Source: Clostridia bacterium (lineage in GTDB: Bacteria > Bacillota > Clostridia > Oscillospirales > Acutalibacteraceae). Taken from it: a stretch of 15,556 nucleotides of DNA. Shown one piece after another: positions 1-6,760 of this stretch (the first letter of the stretch is position 1; each line of letters starts with the position of its first letter). The stretch lies in assembly GCA_900759575.1 (NCBI GenBank), contig CAAEVU010000050.1, positions 1-15,556 on the forward strand. The letters are read 5' to 3'. A program made the position numbers and the translations under genes. A model generated the notes under the pieces. That model was not told where the DNA came from. It ran no database searches and saw nothing but the letters and a program-made list of their open reading frames with translations.

Positions 1-1
1 G

Positions 2-691
2 TTCAGGTACACCCAGCTGTGGACAGGCTATGGAAACACCATTCTATACGCTTTCTTCGGCACCGTCTTCAGCCTGGTGGTCAACATTCCCGCCGCCTAT
101 TCCCTGTCTCGCCGGGATCTGGTTGGGCGCCGCTTTTTCACCATCTTTTTCCTGGTGCCCATGTTCTTTACCGGCGGCTTGATCCCCACCTATATGACCA
201 TTCAGAATTTTGGGTTGGTAGACACCCGTTTGGTCATGGTACTGCCCTTCGCCGTGGTCACCTATTACATCATTGTCGCCCGGACATTTTTTACCAACAG
301 TCTGCCCGACGGCTTATGGGAAGCGGCTCAGATCGACGGCTGCGGCAACCTGCGGTTTTTCTTCCAAATGGTGTTGCCCCTTTCCAAAGCAGTGATCGCC
401 GTCATCGCTTTGTGGACCGCTGTAGGCCAGTGGAATTCTTACTTCAACGCACTGATTTATCTGCGCAGTGCTGACCTATTGCCTTTGCAGATCATCCTTC
501 GCAATATTTTGATCAACAACCAAACCATCAGCTCCATGAGCACCGGTTCCGCCGCAGCCGAGGCAACGCAAGTGGCTGAACTGATCAAGTATTCCATCAT
601 TGTGGTATCCTCCGCCCCCATCATGTGCCTGTATCCCTTTGTGCAGAAATATTTCAACCAGGGCGTTATGATCGGCGCGCTGAAAGGATGA
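2..691 (+). CDS. Carbohydrate ABC transporter permease, LplC/YtcP-like (5' end outside window)
   Basis: Inner-membrane permease half of a sugar ABC importer, expected to work with a second permease and the lipoprotein encoded next. The reading frame is open from base 2, so the gene begins left of the window; 229 residues are visible and roughly 65 N-terminal residues are missing compared with the usual ~295. Hydrophobic segments alternate with short loops. The cytoplasmic EAA loop that contacts the ATPase is clear (LWEAAQIDGCGNLRFFFQMV, followed by LPLSKA). The C-terminus, KYFNQGVMIGALKG, matches the typical ending of the LplC/YtcP subgroup, which pairs with large ~550-residue binding proteins, as here. 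The substrate is probably an oligosaccharide or modified sugar, but the sequence does not say which. Family call is strong; substrate is unknown. Confidence 0.93.
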   Translation, partial: FRYTQLWTGYGNTILYAFFGTVFSLVVNIPAAYSLSRRDLVGRRFFTIFFLVPMFFTGGLIPTYMTIQNFGLVDTRLVMVLPFAVVTYYIIVARTFFTNSLPDGLWEAAQIDGCGNLRFFFQMVLPLSKAVIAVIALWTAVGQWNSYFNALIYLRSADLLPLQIILRNILINNQTISSMSTGSAAAEATQVAELIKYSIIVVSSAPIMCLYPFVQKYFNQGVMIGALKG

Positions 692-711
692 TCTTCCCCT
701 TTGTCTCCCCA

Positions 712-725
712 CAGCTGCAAAGCTG
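712..725 (+). other. Small intercistronic hairpin between permease and binding protein
   Basis: CAGCT (712-716), loop GCAA, AGCTG (721-725) form a perfect 5-bp stem with a GNRA-like tetraloop in the 77-nt gap before the binding-protein gene. No T-run follows, so it is not a normal terminator. Hairpins in this position often mark processing or stabilisation sites that let the binding protein be made in excess of the permease; that role is inferred. Confidence 0.35.
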
Positions 726-768
726 AAAATAAATGACGATTCTCTAAATAAAGAAAGGAGTTCGTGTC

Positions 769-2433
769 ATGAAAAAGCTCACCAAACTGCTCTGCTTGGT
801 CCTGGCCCTGGCAATGGTTCTTTCCCTCACTGCCTGCAATGGCGGCGGCGAAAACTCGTCCACTTCCTCCGACGAGAAAAAGAACCAATCCAGCAGCAGC
901 GAAGACTCCAGCAGCGCCACCACCGAGGACACTGCCACTGATTCCAAAGCTTCCTTTAAAGTGGTCACTGTCCGCTGGACCGACGCTTGGCCCACCGATT
1001 TCCTGGAGTCCGGCGTTATGAAGGAGATCGAAGAAAAAACCGGCGTGAACATCGACTGGCAGGTCTATTACAACGCCGACTGGTCCGAGCAGAAGTCCCT
1101 TCTTCTGGCTTCCGGGGATCTTCCCGACGCGTTCTGGGGTTCCATCTGCCTGACCGACACCGACGTCAACCAGAACAAGGCTCTGTTCACCGAACTGACC
1201 GATTTGATTGACGCCAACATGCCCAACCTCAACAAGGTGTTTGAGACCGAGCCTTCTCTGAAAGCTGTCATCACCGACCGCAATGGGAAAATCTACAGCC
1301 TGCCCAAGAAGCTCCCCCTGCGTCCTCAGGTCAACGACGTGATGTACATCAATAAAACTTGGCTAGATGCTCTCAACCTGAAGATGCCTGAAACTTACGA
1401 AGACCTGGCCACTGTTTTGGAAGCCTTTGCCACCAAAGATCCCAATGGGAACGGGAAAAACGACGAATTCGGCTACTCCGCAGTGCAGACTCTGGGCGGC
1501 GATCTCCGTCACTTGTTGGCTCCCTTCGGCACCATGGTCTGCCGTGACAGCAGCTCCTACGGTACCAACTTTATGGCTCTCGACTCCAACAGCAAGCCCA
1601 TTTTCATGCCCATTCAGGACAACTACAAGGAAGCTGTAAAATGGGCCCACGACCTTTACACAAAGGGCCTGTTAGACCCTGAGTGCTTTACCCAGGACAG
1701 ATCCATGGTCACTGCCAAGACCCAGGACCCCAACGGTTCCCTGTCCGGCATCGTATTCGGCTGGACTGCTGACGCTCAGGTGGGCGTGAACGCCAAAGAT
1801 TACGCCGTGGTTCCCGCCATCGCCGGCCCCGACGGCAAGCGTTACGCTGAGCACAACCCTGAATTTCTGGATGTAAGCCGCAACGAATTGCTGATCACCA
1901 CTCAGTGCAAAGACCCTGCCACTTTGCTCAAATGGGCGGACGCTTACTACAACGACGAAGTTTCTCTCCAGACCTTCTACGGCTCCATCTCCGACGGCAA
2001 GATCAAGGCCACTGACAAGGGCACCTACGAAGTGCTGGTGCCTGAGGACGGTTCTTCTCTGGACACTTCCGCTTGGTCCTTCTCCATGCGTGACTTTGGT
2101 CCCAAGTATATGAACGAATCCTTCTACAAGAAGGTCATGCTTCCTCCCGATCAGGGTGACGGCGTCAAACTGGCTCAAGATGCTGTTAACGAGAAATACA
2201 TTGTCAAGACCTTCCCCGTCTGCTCTTACACAGAAGATCAGACCCAGCGTTTGGCCTCTTTGACCACCAACCTCTTCGACTACTGCGAATCCCAGTACGC
2301 TCACTGGGTGGTGGATGGCGGCATCGACAACGAATGGGACGCTTATCTCCAGCAGCTGGACGCCATGGGCCTGCAGGAACTGCTCACCATCCAGACCGAC
2401 GCCTATAACGCCTATCAAGAATCTGTTCAGTAA
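769..2433 (+). CDS. ABC transporter extracellular solute-binding lipoprotein
   Basis: Captures the substrate outside the cell and delivers it to the ABC permeases. The N-terminus is a lipoprotein signal: basic MKKLTK, a hydrophobic core, and the lipobox LTAC with the lipidated Cys at residue 23. A Gly/Ser/Thr/Asp-rich flexible tether follows to about residue 60, then a family 1-type binding-protein fold with the recognisable early stretch EKTGVNIDWQVYYNADWSEQ and LLLASGDLPDAFWG. The length of 554 residues fits the large LplA/YtcQ-like group that accompanies LplB/LplC permeases. The ATG is preceded by AAAGGAG (754-760) at 8 nt. Its codons favour C-ending forms, which suggests high expression. 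It is co-directional with the permease, 77 nt downstream, and no separate promoter was recognised. Substrate unknown; probably a plant or host glycan fragment. Confidence 0.93.
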   Translation: MKKLTKLLCLVLALAMVLSLTACNGGGENSSTSSDEKKNQSSSSEDSSSATTEDTATDSKASFKVVTVRWTDAWPTDFLESGVMKEIEEKTGVNIDWQVYYNADWSEQKSLLLASGDLPDAFWGSICLTDTDVNQNKALFTELTDLIDANMPNLNKVFETEPSLKAVITDRNGKIYSLPKKLPLRPQVNDVMYINKTWLDALNLKMPETYEDLATVLEAFATKDPNGNGKNDEFGYSAVQTLGGDLRHLLAPFGTMVCRDSSSYGTNFMALDSNSKPIFMPIQDNYKEAVKWAHDLYTKGLLDPECFTQDRSMVTAKTQDPNGSLSGIVFGWTADAQVGVNAKDYAVVPAIAGPDGKRYAEHNPEFLDVSRNELLITTQCKDPATLLKWADAYYNDEVSLQTFYGSISDGKIKATDKGTYEVLVPEDGSSLDTSAWSFSMRDFGPKYMNESFYKKVMLPPDQGDGVKLAQDAVNEKYIVKTFPVCSYTEDQTQRLASLTTNLFDYCESQYAHWVVDGGIDNEWDAYLQQLDAMGLQELLTIQTDAYNAYQESVQ

Positions 2434-2482
2434 AATTCCTCTCTTCCTTTTGACTCTGGGGAGTATGGCTTAAACAGCCAAA

Positions 2483-2520
2483 AGGGAACCCGAACCGAAA
2501 TGATCCGGTTCGGGTTCCCT
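2483..2520. terminator. Bidirectional terminator between binding protein and lacI-type gene
   Basis: Perfect arms GGGAACCCGAACC (2484-2496) and GGTTCGGGTTCCC (2507-2519), extendable by the 2497/2506 G-C and 2483/2520 A-T pairs, with an 8-nt loop. It lies in the 103-nt gap between two convergent genes and would serve both strands. The T-rich tails are modest (CTCTTTC on +, TTGGCTGTTT on -), but the stem is very stable. Confidence 0.85.
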
Positions 2521-2536
2521 CTTTCACGCCAATTTA

Positions 2537-3553
2537 TCAATTCAACTTCCGCACTGACTGGCGGTCGATCAGCTCCACGTCCAACGTCACGTGAGGCTGT
2601 TTAATCTCCTCGCCGCGGATACGGCGCAGCAAAAGATCCACCGTACATTTTACCTTTTTCTCATAGTCCTGGGCTATGGTGGTCAATTTTGGCTGGACAT
2701 ATTGCAGCACTTCCCAGTTGTCAAAACTGATGATGGAAATATCATTAGGCACGCTGTATCCACTTAAGCGGACCCCTTCCAAAATGCCCACTGCCAATCG
2801 GTCCAATGTGGAAACTACCGCGGTAGGCCGGTCCTCCATGGCGCACAAGGCCCGTCCTACCCGCATACCATCCTCAAACGACCCGTCGGTGTTGAAAAAG
2901 TATCTTGCTGGAAAAGGCACGCCTGCTTCTTTGAGCACTTGGGAAAATCCTTTGATTCGCTGGCTGACCACAATTGACCGCTCATTAAAGGGGCAGGCAA
3001 AAGCAATACGCCGGTGGCCATTCTCAATCAAAAACCGGGCGGGCAACTGTCCCCCATGCAGATCGTTCAAGTCCACCGTCAACGGGTTCAAATTCTTATA
3101 ATACCGGTCAAGGATCACACAGGGGACTCCCGTATCCAACACCTGCTTCATTTCGCTGTCGGAAAACGAGGGGTAAAAGAAAACCGCTCCATCCACGCTC
3201 CAGTTGTGGAACAGGTAGATGACTTCCTTGGCTTTTCGATACGCCCGTAGCATGACGTAATAGCCCTGCTGCCGCAGCTGAAATTCCATGGCCGCGATCA
3301 TCTTCTGGCGGTAGGGATCTTCCAAAATGTGGACCGGTTCTTCCCCCTCCGGCACAAGTACTGTGATGATATGGGACTGCTTTCCACTAAGGCTCCGTGC
3401 GGACAGATTTGGAACATAGTTGTACTTGCGCACAATTTCTTCCACCCGTTCCGCGGTCTTGGCAGAAACTTTATCGTAATTGTGGTTGATTACATTGGAA
3501 ACCGTCATTACGCTGACGCCAGCCTCTTGGGCTATTTGTTTGAGCGTTGCCAT
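2537..3553 (-). CDS. LacI-family transcriptional regulator
   Basis: Sugar-responsive DNA-binding regulator, probably controlling the adjacent transporter operon. The N-terminal helix-turn-helix is TLKQIAQEAGVSVMTVSNVI (residues 3-22), followed by the hinge-helix region NLSARSLSG (49-57), which contacts the minor groove of the operator. From about residue 62 it has a periplasmic-binding-protein-like effector domain (VPCVILDR, ENGHRRIAFA, ISIISFDNWE). At 338 residues it has the normal family length. An in-frame ATG exists 72 nt upstream (3625), but it lies at the predicted transcription start and lacks a ribosome site. The ATG at 3553 has AGAAGG at 7 nt and places the HTH at the very N-terminus, as in the family. 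It is convergent with the binding-protein gene. Effector and operator are unknown. Confidence 0.93.
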   Translation of the reverse strand: MATLKQIAQEAGVSVMTVSNVINHNYDKVSAKTAERVEEIVRKYNYVPNLSARSLSGKQSHIITVLVPEGEEPVHILEDPYRQKMIAAMEFQLRQQGYYVMLRAYRKAKEVIYLFHNWSVDGAVFFYPSFSDSEMKQVLDTGVPCVILDRYYKNLNPLTVDLNDLHGGQLPARFLIENGHRRIAFACPFNERSIVVSQRIKGFSQVLKEAGVPFPARYFFNTDGSFEDGMRVGRALCAMEDRPTAVVSTLDRLAVGILEGVRLSGYSVPNDISIISFDNWEVLQYVQPKLTTIAQDYEKKVKCTVDLLLRRIRGEEIKQPHVTLDVELIDRQSVRKLN

Positions 3554-3634
3554 TTGGATGCCTTCTTTTTCAAGTTCCTGACCCCAAAAGCAGGCGCTTT
3601 TTCCGGCTGTTTTGGGACCGATCATAGTAACTTT

Positions 3635-3655
3635 ATTATAGCAGAGTGCCCATTT
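3635..3655 (-). repeat. Inverted repeat copy A (lacI promoter side)
   Basis: Read on the minus strand: AAATGGGCA + CTCTGCTAT + AAT. The same sequence recurs on the plus strand at 3917-3940 with one 3-nt insertion and one substitution. The two copies face outward and enclose about 260 nt of AT-rich DNA without a gene. Confidence 0.75.
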
Positions 3656-3663
3656 CCCGTCAA
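3635..3663 (-). promoter_or_regulatory. Promoter of the lacI-type gene
   Basis: On the minus strand, TTGACG (3663-3658), a 17-nt spacer, and a perfect TATAAT (3640-3635). Predicted start is near 3628, giving a ~75-nt leader to the ATG at 3553. The spacer and -10 contain the repeat shared with the sfsA promoter. Confidence 0.8.
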
Positions 3664-3911
3664 CGAAATGGCAAAACTTGGAAATAAAACATTTTGAGAA
3701 AACGAATTTTCATTCTGGCGCCTATTCATTTTTCACACACTGATTTTAAAATGTAAAGCTATTTTCCGTTACACTTGATTTTGCTATATTTCCATATATT
3801 TCCGAAGATGATCTATTATTGTAAAGTATTTTGGCTTTATAGTATTTATCTTCCGCATTTTCTGTTCGTCTTGGATTTCGGATAGGTCTCCCGTCATTTT
3901 CTGACCAGCCC
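3664..3911. other. AT-rich noncoding gap between divergent lacI-type gene and sfsA
   Basis: No credible gene: the one reading frame crossing it on the minus strand is the antisense shadow of sfsA. It holds a short tandem repeat, TATATTTCC twice (3785-3793 and 3795-3803, one A between), and a small dyad GAAAA-CGAA-TTTTC near 3700 that only loosely resembles a LacI/CcpA-type operator. Otherwise nothing recognisable. It is bounded on both sides by the inverted repeat copies. Confidence 0.6.
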
Positions 3912-3940
3912 TTGCAAAATGGGCAACACTCTGCTATGAT
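3912..3940 (+). promoter_or_regulatory. Promoter of sfsA
   Basis: TTGCAA (3912-3917), a 17-nt spacer, and TATGAT (3935-3940). Predicted start is near 3947, about 30 nt before the chosen GTG. The spacer and -10 contain the repeat shared with the lacI-type promoter. Confidence 0.75.
3917..3940 (+). repeat. Inverted repeat copy B (sfsA promoter side)
   Basis: AAATGGGCA + ACA + CTCTGCTAT + GAT. It matches copy A at 3635-3655 (opposite strand) in 20 of 21 aligned bases apart from the 3-nt ACA insertion. It forms the spacer and -10 of the sfsA promoter. Confidence 0.75.
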
Positions 3941-3976
3941 TGGCCAGAAGGCCCATTGAAAAGGAAGTGGATTTCC

Positions 3977-4651
3977 GTGACCTACGGAACCGTCGTACAG
4001 GGTAAATTTTTGGCAAGGCCCAACCGGTTTATCGCCCATGTAGAAACAGCGGAAGGGGTGCAAGTCTGCCACGTAAAAAATACAGGCCGGTGCAGGGAGC
4101 TGCTGGTACCCGGCGCAACTGTTTACCTGGAAGAAAGCACCAACCCCAACCGAAAAACCAAATACGACTTGATTGCCGTCCAAAAGGGAAAGCTGCTCAT
4201 CAACATGGACAGCCAAGCACCCAACCAAGTGGCGGAAGAATATTTGCCCCGGCTTTTCCCTCAGCTGACCAGTTATCGCAGGGAATCTGTATGGGGCAAC
4301 TCTCGATTCGATTTTTATGTGGAGACCGAAAAAGAACGGTGGTTTATGGAAGTAAAGGGCGTTACGCTGGAAGAAAACGGGGTGGTGCTGTTTCCGGATG
4401 CTCCCACACAACGGGGAGTGAAACATCTCCGGGAACTTTGCAGGAGCTTGGAAAAAGGCTACCATGCTTGTGTTCTGTTTGTGGTGCAAATGAAAGGCGT
4501 GGACTATTTTACGCCCAACCGTGCCACCCACCCTGAATTTGCCCAAGTTTTAGGAGAAGCAGCTGCACTGGGGGTTCGCCTGGAGGCGGTGGACTGCATT
4601 GTCACACCCTCTTCCCTAACGCCCGACCAACCTGTCCCCATTCAGCTTTGA
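3977..4651 (+). CDS. sfsA: SfsA family protein (sugar fermentation stimulation protein homologue)
   Basis: Member of the SfsA family, named from maltose-utilisation effects in E. coli; its biochemical role is not settled. It combines an N-terminal OB-like part with a nuclease-like fold resembling PD-(D/E)XK enzymes. Family marks, numbered from the GTG: KNTGRCREL (34-42), SRFDF with Asp112, MEVKGV with Glu125 and Lys127, FPDAPTQRGVKHLREL (139-154). The possible active-site residues are intact. The GTG at 3977 gives 224 residues and the usual start (MTYGTVVQGKFLARPNRF) with AAGGAAG 10 nt upstream. A TTG at 3956 would add seven residues, but its ribosome site would sit at the predicted transcript start, so it is less likely. 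It stands alone behind its own promoter. Confidence 0.9.
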   Translation: MTYGTVVQGKFLARPNRFIAHVETAEGVQVCHVKNTGRCRELLVPGATVYLEESTNPNRKTKYDLIAVQKGKLLINMDSQAPNQVAEEYLPRLFPQLTSYRRESVWGNSRFDFYVETEKERWFMEVKGVTLEENGVVLFPDAPTQRGVKHLRELCRSLEKGYHACVLFVVQMKGVDYFTPNRATHPEFAQVLGEAAALGVRLEAVDCIVTPSSLTPDQPVPIQL

Positions 4652-4659
4652 GAAGCTAC

Positions 4660-4695
4660 AAAAAAGAGAGCGGCAATGCGCTCTCCTTTTTATTG
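4660..4695. terminator. Bidirectional terminator between sfsA and the zinc-ribbon gene
   Basis: Stem GAGAGCG (4666-4672) with CGCTCTC (4679-4685), loop GCAATG. It is followed by CTTTTTATT on the plus strand and, read on the minus strand, by TTTTTT (4665-4660). It can therefore end both convergent transcripts. Confidence 0.85.
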
Positions 4696-4696
4696 C

Positions 4697-4909
4697 TCAA
4701 TTTCCGATCAAGAAATCCAACACGTTCCAGCCAGTGGACGTCTGGGATTTATACAACTCCGTATAGCCGCAGTTACAGCAGGAAACTGTGACAAACTTCT
4801 TATTCTGCACGTCAAACAGCTTGGCAAAGTTCCCGCCCGTCGCCTGGAACTGATCGCTTTCATATTGAGTACAACCACATTTTGGGCACACATATTGCTG
4901 TTTTTCCAA
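4697..4909 (-). CDS. Small zinc-ribbon nucleic-acid-binding protein (DUF2082-like)
   Basis: A 70-residue cytoplasmic protein with one zinc ribbon: CPKC (Cys8, Cys11) and CCNC (Cys44, Cys47), joined by the conserved-looking middle ATGGNFAKLFDVQNKKF and followed by GYTELYKS. This pattern matches the short Zn-ribbon family Pfam lists as DUF2082, predicted to bind nucleic acid; no pathway is established. The start is TTG at 4909, with GGGAG about 10 nt upstream; it is the only start giving the full ribbon. It is a single gene, convergent with sfsA and divergent from the BlaI-like regulator. No convincing promoter was found in its AT-rich upstream region (4910-5100). The family call comes from memory of the pattern, not from a search. 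Confidence 0.8.
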   Translation of the reverse strand: MEKQQYVCPKCGCTQYESDQFQATGGNFAKLFDVQNKKFVTVSCCNCGYTELYKSQTSTGWNVLDFLIGN

Positions 4910-5100
4910 GGAAAATCAACTCCCTTCCATGAGATCATCTTAAGCCAAATTTCTGACAAACAGAACAGCTTTTTCTTACAAATTTCTTACGCAAAAGCCC
5001 TATTTTCCCCTTTTTTCAGAGTTTTCTTGAAAAATCTTTCATTCTTAGATATCCCTAATCGTTATTTCATGAATTCTTTAAAAAATACAAAGAGTTTTTA

Positions 5101-5129
5101 TTGACTTTTCCAATTTTATCACCTATGAT
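5101..5129 (+). promoter_or_regulatory. Promoter of the BlaI/MecI-like regulator
   Basis: TTGACT (5101-5106), a 17-nt spacer, TATGAT (5124-5129). Predicted start is near 5136, with a ~50-nt leader. The -10 lies inside a small perfect dyad, CTATGATAG (5123-5131). Confidence 0.8.
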
Positions 5130-5164
5130 AGACTTAAGAGACGGAGATACGATCGCAGGAATTA

Positions 5165-5177
5165 CTATGCCCCATAG
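5165..5177 (+). promoter_or_regulatory. Small dyad touching the ribosome site of the BlaI-like gene
   Basis: CTATG (5165-5169), loop CCC, CATAG (5173-5177). The 3' arm overlaps the first bases of the ribosome site AGGGAGG (5176-5182). The outer halves CTAT/ATAG also occur in the dyad over the -10 (5123-5131), so this could be a second operator or a weak leader hairpin. Function inferred only. Confidence 0.3.
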
Positions 5178-5187
5178 GGAGGCTTAC

Positions 5188-5583
5188 ATGATGAAATCCT
5201 ACTTCAGGCTCACAAAAAGCGAAAACGAGATCATGGAACTGCTGTGGAGAGAAGGCCGTCCGCTCTCCCGCTCGGAGATCATCGACCTCACGCCGGACCG
5301 CACGTGGAAACCGGCATCCATTCACATCCTGCTCAACTCCATGCTGGACAAGGGTGCCATCGAAGTGGCCGGCTTTGTGCAAAGCACCAAGAACTATGCG
5401 CGCACCTTCAAACCAACTTTGACTGCCGATGAATACGCTGTTTTGCAATTCAAGCACAGCTCCGCGTTCAACGACCAGTCTGTCATCCGCCTAGTTTCCG
5501 ATTTGGTGGAAGACATCCAGGATCGGGCGACCTTGGATCAACTGAACGCCATCTTGGAAAAGCGAAAACTGCAACTGGGCTAA
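5188..5583 (+). CDS. BlaI/MecI/CopY-family winged-helix transcriptional regulator (orphan)
   Basis: Small dimeric repressor of the penicillinase-repressor family. The winged helix occupies roughly residues 5-75: LTKSENEIMELLWREG, then SRSEIIDL, then the recognition region WKPASIHILLNSMLDKGAIEV and a wing with NYARTFKP. The C-terminal part, rich in Leu, Val and Asp, would form the dimer interface that BlaR1-type proteases cut in classical systems. The start is ATG at 5188 (ATGATG; the second ATG at 5191 is equally possible), with AGGGAGG 5-8 nt upstream, giving 131 residues. A longer frame from TTG 5101 is rejected because it begins inside the promoter. No BlaR1 sensor protease, beta-lactamase or copper pump lies next to it in this window, so its target and signal are unknown. 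Confidence 0.85.
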   Translation: MMKSYFRLTKSENEIMELLWREGRPLSRSEIIDLTPDRTWKPASIHILLNSMLDKGAIEVAGFVQSTKNYARTFKPTLTADEYAVLQFKHSSAFNDQSVIRLVSDLVEDIQDRATLDQLNAILEKRKLQLG

Positions 5584-5601
5584 CGTCTCTCCCAAATGCA
5601 A

Positions 5602-5640
5602 ACCCCCGAAAGGATCTCTCCTTCCGGGGGTGTTTTGTTT
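5602..5640. terminator. Bidirectional terminator between BlaI-like gene and pfkA
   Basis: CCCCCGAAAGGA (5603-5614) pairs with TCCTTCCGGGGG (5619-5630), one A-C mismatch, loop TCTC. TGTTTTGTTT follows on the plus strand. It lies between convergent genes; the minus-strand tail is weaker (TTTGCATTT). Confidence 0.88.
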
Positions 5641-5659
5641 CAAAACAATGATTGAAAAA

Positions 5660-6628
5660 TCAAATGGACAGCACAGCGGAGATCCGATAAAGGTTCTCGT
5701 CAAACACACGGGGCATATCCAGCGCCTCGGTGATGTCGAAATCCACAATGGACTCGCCCTTCATGGCCACAACACGGTTGCCAATGCCCTTCTGGAGAAG
5801 CTCCACAGCATGATATCCCATACGGCTAGCGACCACACGGTCACGCAACGTGGGAGAACCACCGCGCTGCACATGGCCCAGAATGGTAGCCCGGCTTTCG
5901 ATGCCAGTCTCTTCCTGGATACGCTCGGTGATTTCCTGGGTATGACCCACGCCCTCGGCTACCACTACGATAAAATGCTTCTTACCGGTGGACTGAGCCA
6001 AGCGGATACGATCGATGATGTCCTTCTCGAAATCGAAGGGGATCTCAGGCACCAGAGTGGCAATAGCACCCACAGCCACGCCGGTGTTCAAAGCGATGTC
6101 GCCGCAACGACGGCCCATGACCTCCACCACGCTGCAACGGTCATGAGACTCGGTGGTATCACGAATGCGGTCGATCATTTCCATAGCGGTATTGAGAGCG
6201 GTATCATAGCCGATGGTGTAATCGGTGCAGGCAATATCGTTGTCGATAGTACCGGGCACACCAATGCACAGCACACCGGCATTGGTCAAGTCACGAGCGC
6301 CACGGAAAGAACCGTCACCGCCGACGACCACCACGCCGTCAATTCCTTTTTCACGGCACATTGCCGCTGCCTTCTGCACACCCTCGGGCGTATTGAACTC
6401 GGGGCTGCGGGCGGTAAACAAAGCGGTACCGCCATGCTGCATGATGTCAGACACGCTGCGCATGCTCATTTCCTTCATGTCTCCATGCAGCAGACCATTG
6501 TAGCCGCGCATGACACCATAAACTTTCATACCAAAATTCAAGCCAGAACGGACAACAGCCCGTACGGTCGCGTTCATGCCGGGAGCGTCGCCTCCGCTGG
6601 TCAGAACTGCAATACTTTTCGCACCCAT
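5660..6628 (-). CDS. pfkA: ATP-dependent 6-phosphofructokinase
   Basis: Phosphorylates fructose 6-phosphate to fructose 1,6-bisphosphate, the committed step of glycolysis, in the cytoplasm. At 322 residues it has the bacterial PfkA length. Motifs: SGGDAPGMN near the start, GGDGSFRGA (103-111) at the nucleotide site, PGTIDND (125-131) with the catalytic Asp, MGRRCGDIA (171-179), GHVQRGGSP (251-259). The Gly in GGDGS and the Gly in PGTIDND mark the ATP-using type; diphosphate-using enzymes carry Asp and Lys there. The start is ATG 6628, with GGAGGA about 7 nt upstream; a TTG five codons earlier overlaps that site and is rejected. It lies downstream of dnaE, a common Firmicute pairing, but has its own promoter. 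Its product is the known activator of HprK, encoded at the head of the same cluster. Confidence 0.97.
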   Translation of the reverse strand: MGAKSIAVLTSGGDAPGMNATVRAVVRSGLNFGMKVYGVMRGYNGLLHGDMKEMSMRSVSDIMQHGGTALFTARSPEFNTPEGVQKAAAMCREKGIDGVVVVGGDGSFRGARDLTNAGVLCIGVPGTIDNDIACTDYTIGYDTALNTAMEMIDRIRDTTESHDRCSVVEVMGRRCGDIALNTGVAVGAIATLVPEIPFDFEKDIIDRIRLAQSTGKKHFIVVVAEGVGHTQEITERIQEETGIESRATILGHVQRGGSPTLRDRVVASRMGYHAVELLQKGIGNRVVAMKGESIVDFDITEALDMPRVFDENLYRISAVLSI

Positions 6629-6693
6629 TGTTGATTCCTCCAACTATTTGTAATCGGGCACATTATGGCCCAGCTGGTAACTGTATCAGTAAC

Positions 6694-6721
6694 ATTATAT
6701 CAAATACCCCGGATTTATCAA
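6694..6721 (-). promoter_or_regulatory. Promoter of pfkA
   Basis: On the minus strand, TTGATA (6721-6716), a 16-nt spacer, perfect TATAAT (6699-6694). Predicted start is near 6687, with a ~60-nt leader. It lies in the 132-nt dnaE-pfkA gap; no terminator is visible after dnaE, so read-through from upstream may add to it. Confidence 0.8.
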
Positions 6722-6760
6722 GTGGTTCCGCCAAGATTTTACAGACTAGCCCTGGTTTTT

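Noticed and set aside
3554..3625. Longer N-terminus for the LacI-type protein (ATG at 3625)
   Set aside because: It would add 24 residues before the helix-turn-helix, has no ribosome site, and lies at the predicted transcription start.
3694..3713. Possible CcpA cre/LacI operator around GAAAACGAATTTTC
   Set aside because: It misses at least two key positions of the cre consensus and is over 30 nt upstream of the nearest -35; too weak to call.
3956..3976. TTG start for sfsA at 3956
   Set aside because: Its ribosome site would coincide with the predicted transcript start, and GTG at 3977 gives the usual family N-terminus. Kept as a minor alternative.
3746..4546. 266-codon minus-strand frame across the lacI-sfsA gap
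   Set aside because: Most of it is antisense to sfsA; the remainder runs through AT-rich promoter DNA. No domain or ribosome site.
5101..5187. Extended N-terminus of the BlaI-like protein from TTG 5101
   Set aside because: That codon is part of the -35 box and the extension covers the promoter; ATG 5188 has a strong AGGGAGG site.
5630..6634. 334-codon open frame opposite pfkA
   Set aside because: It covers nearly all of pfkA in antisense, is His/Thr-rich, and begins inside the terminator stem; pfkA motifs leave no doubt about the real strand.
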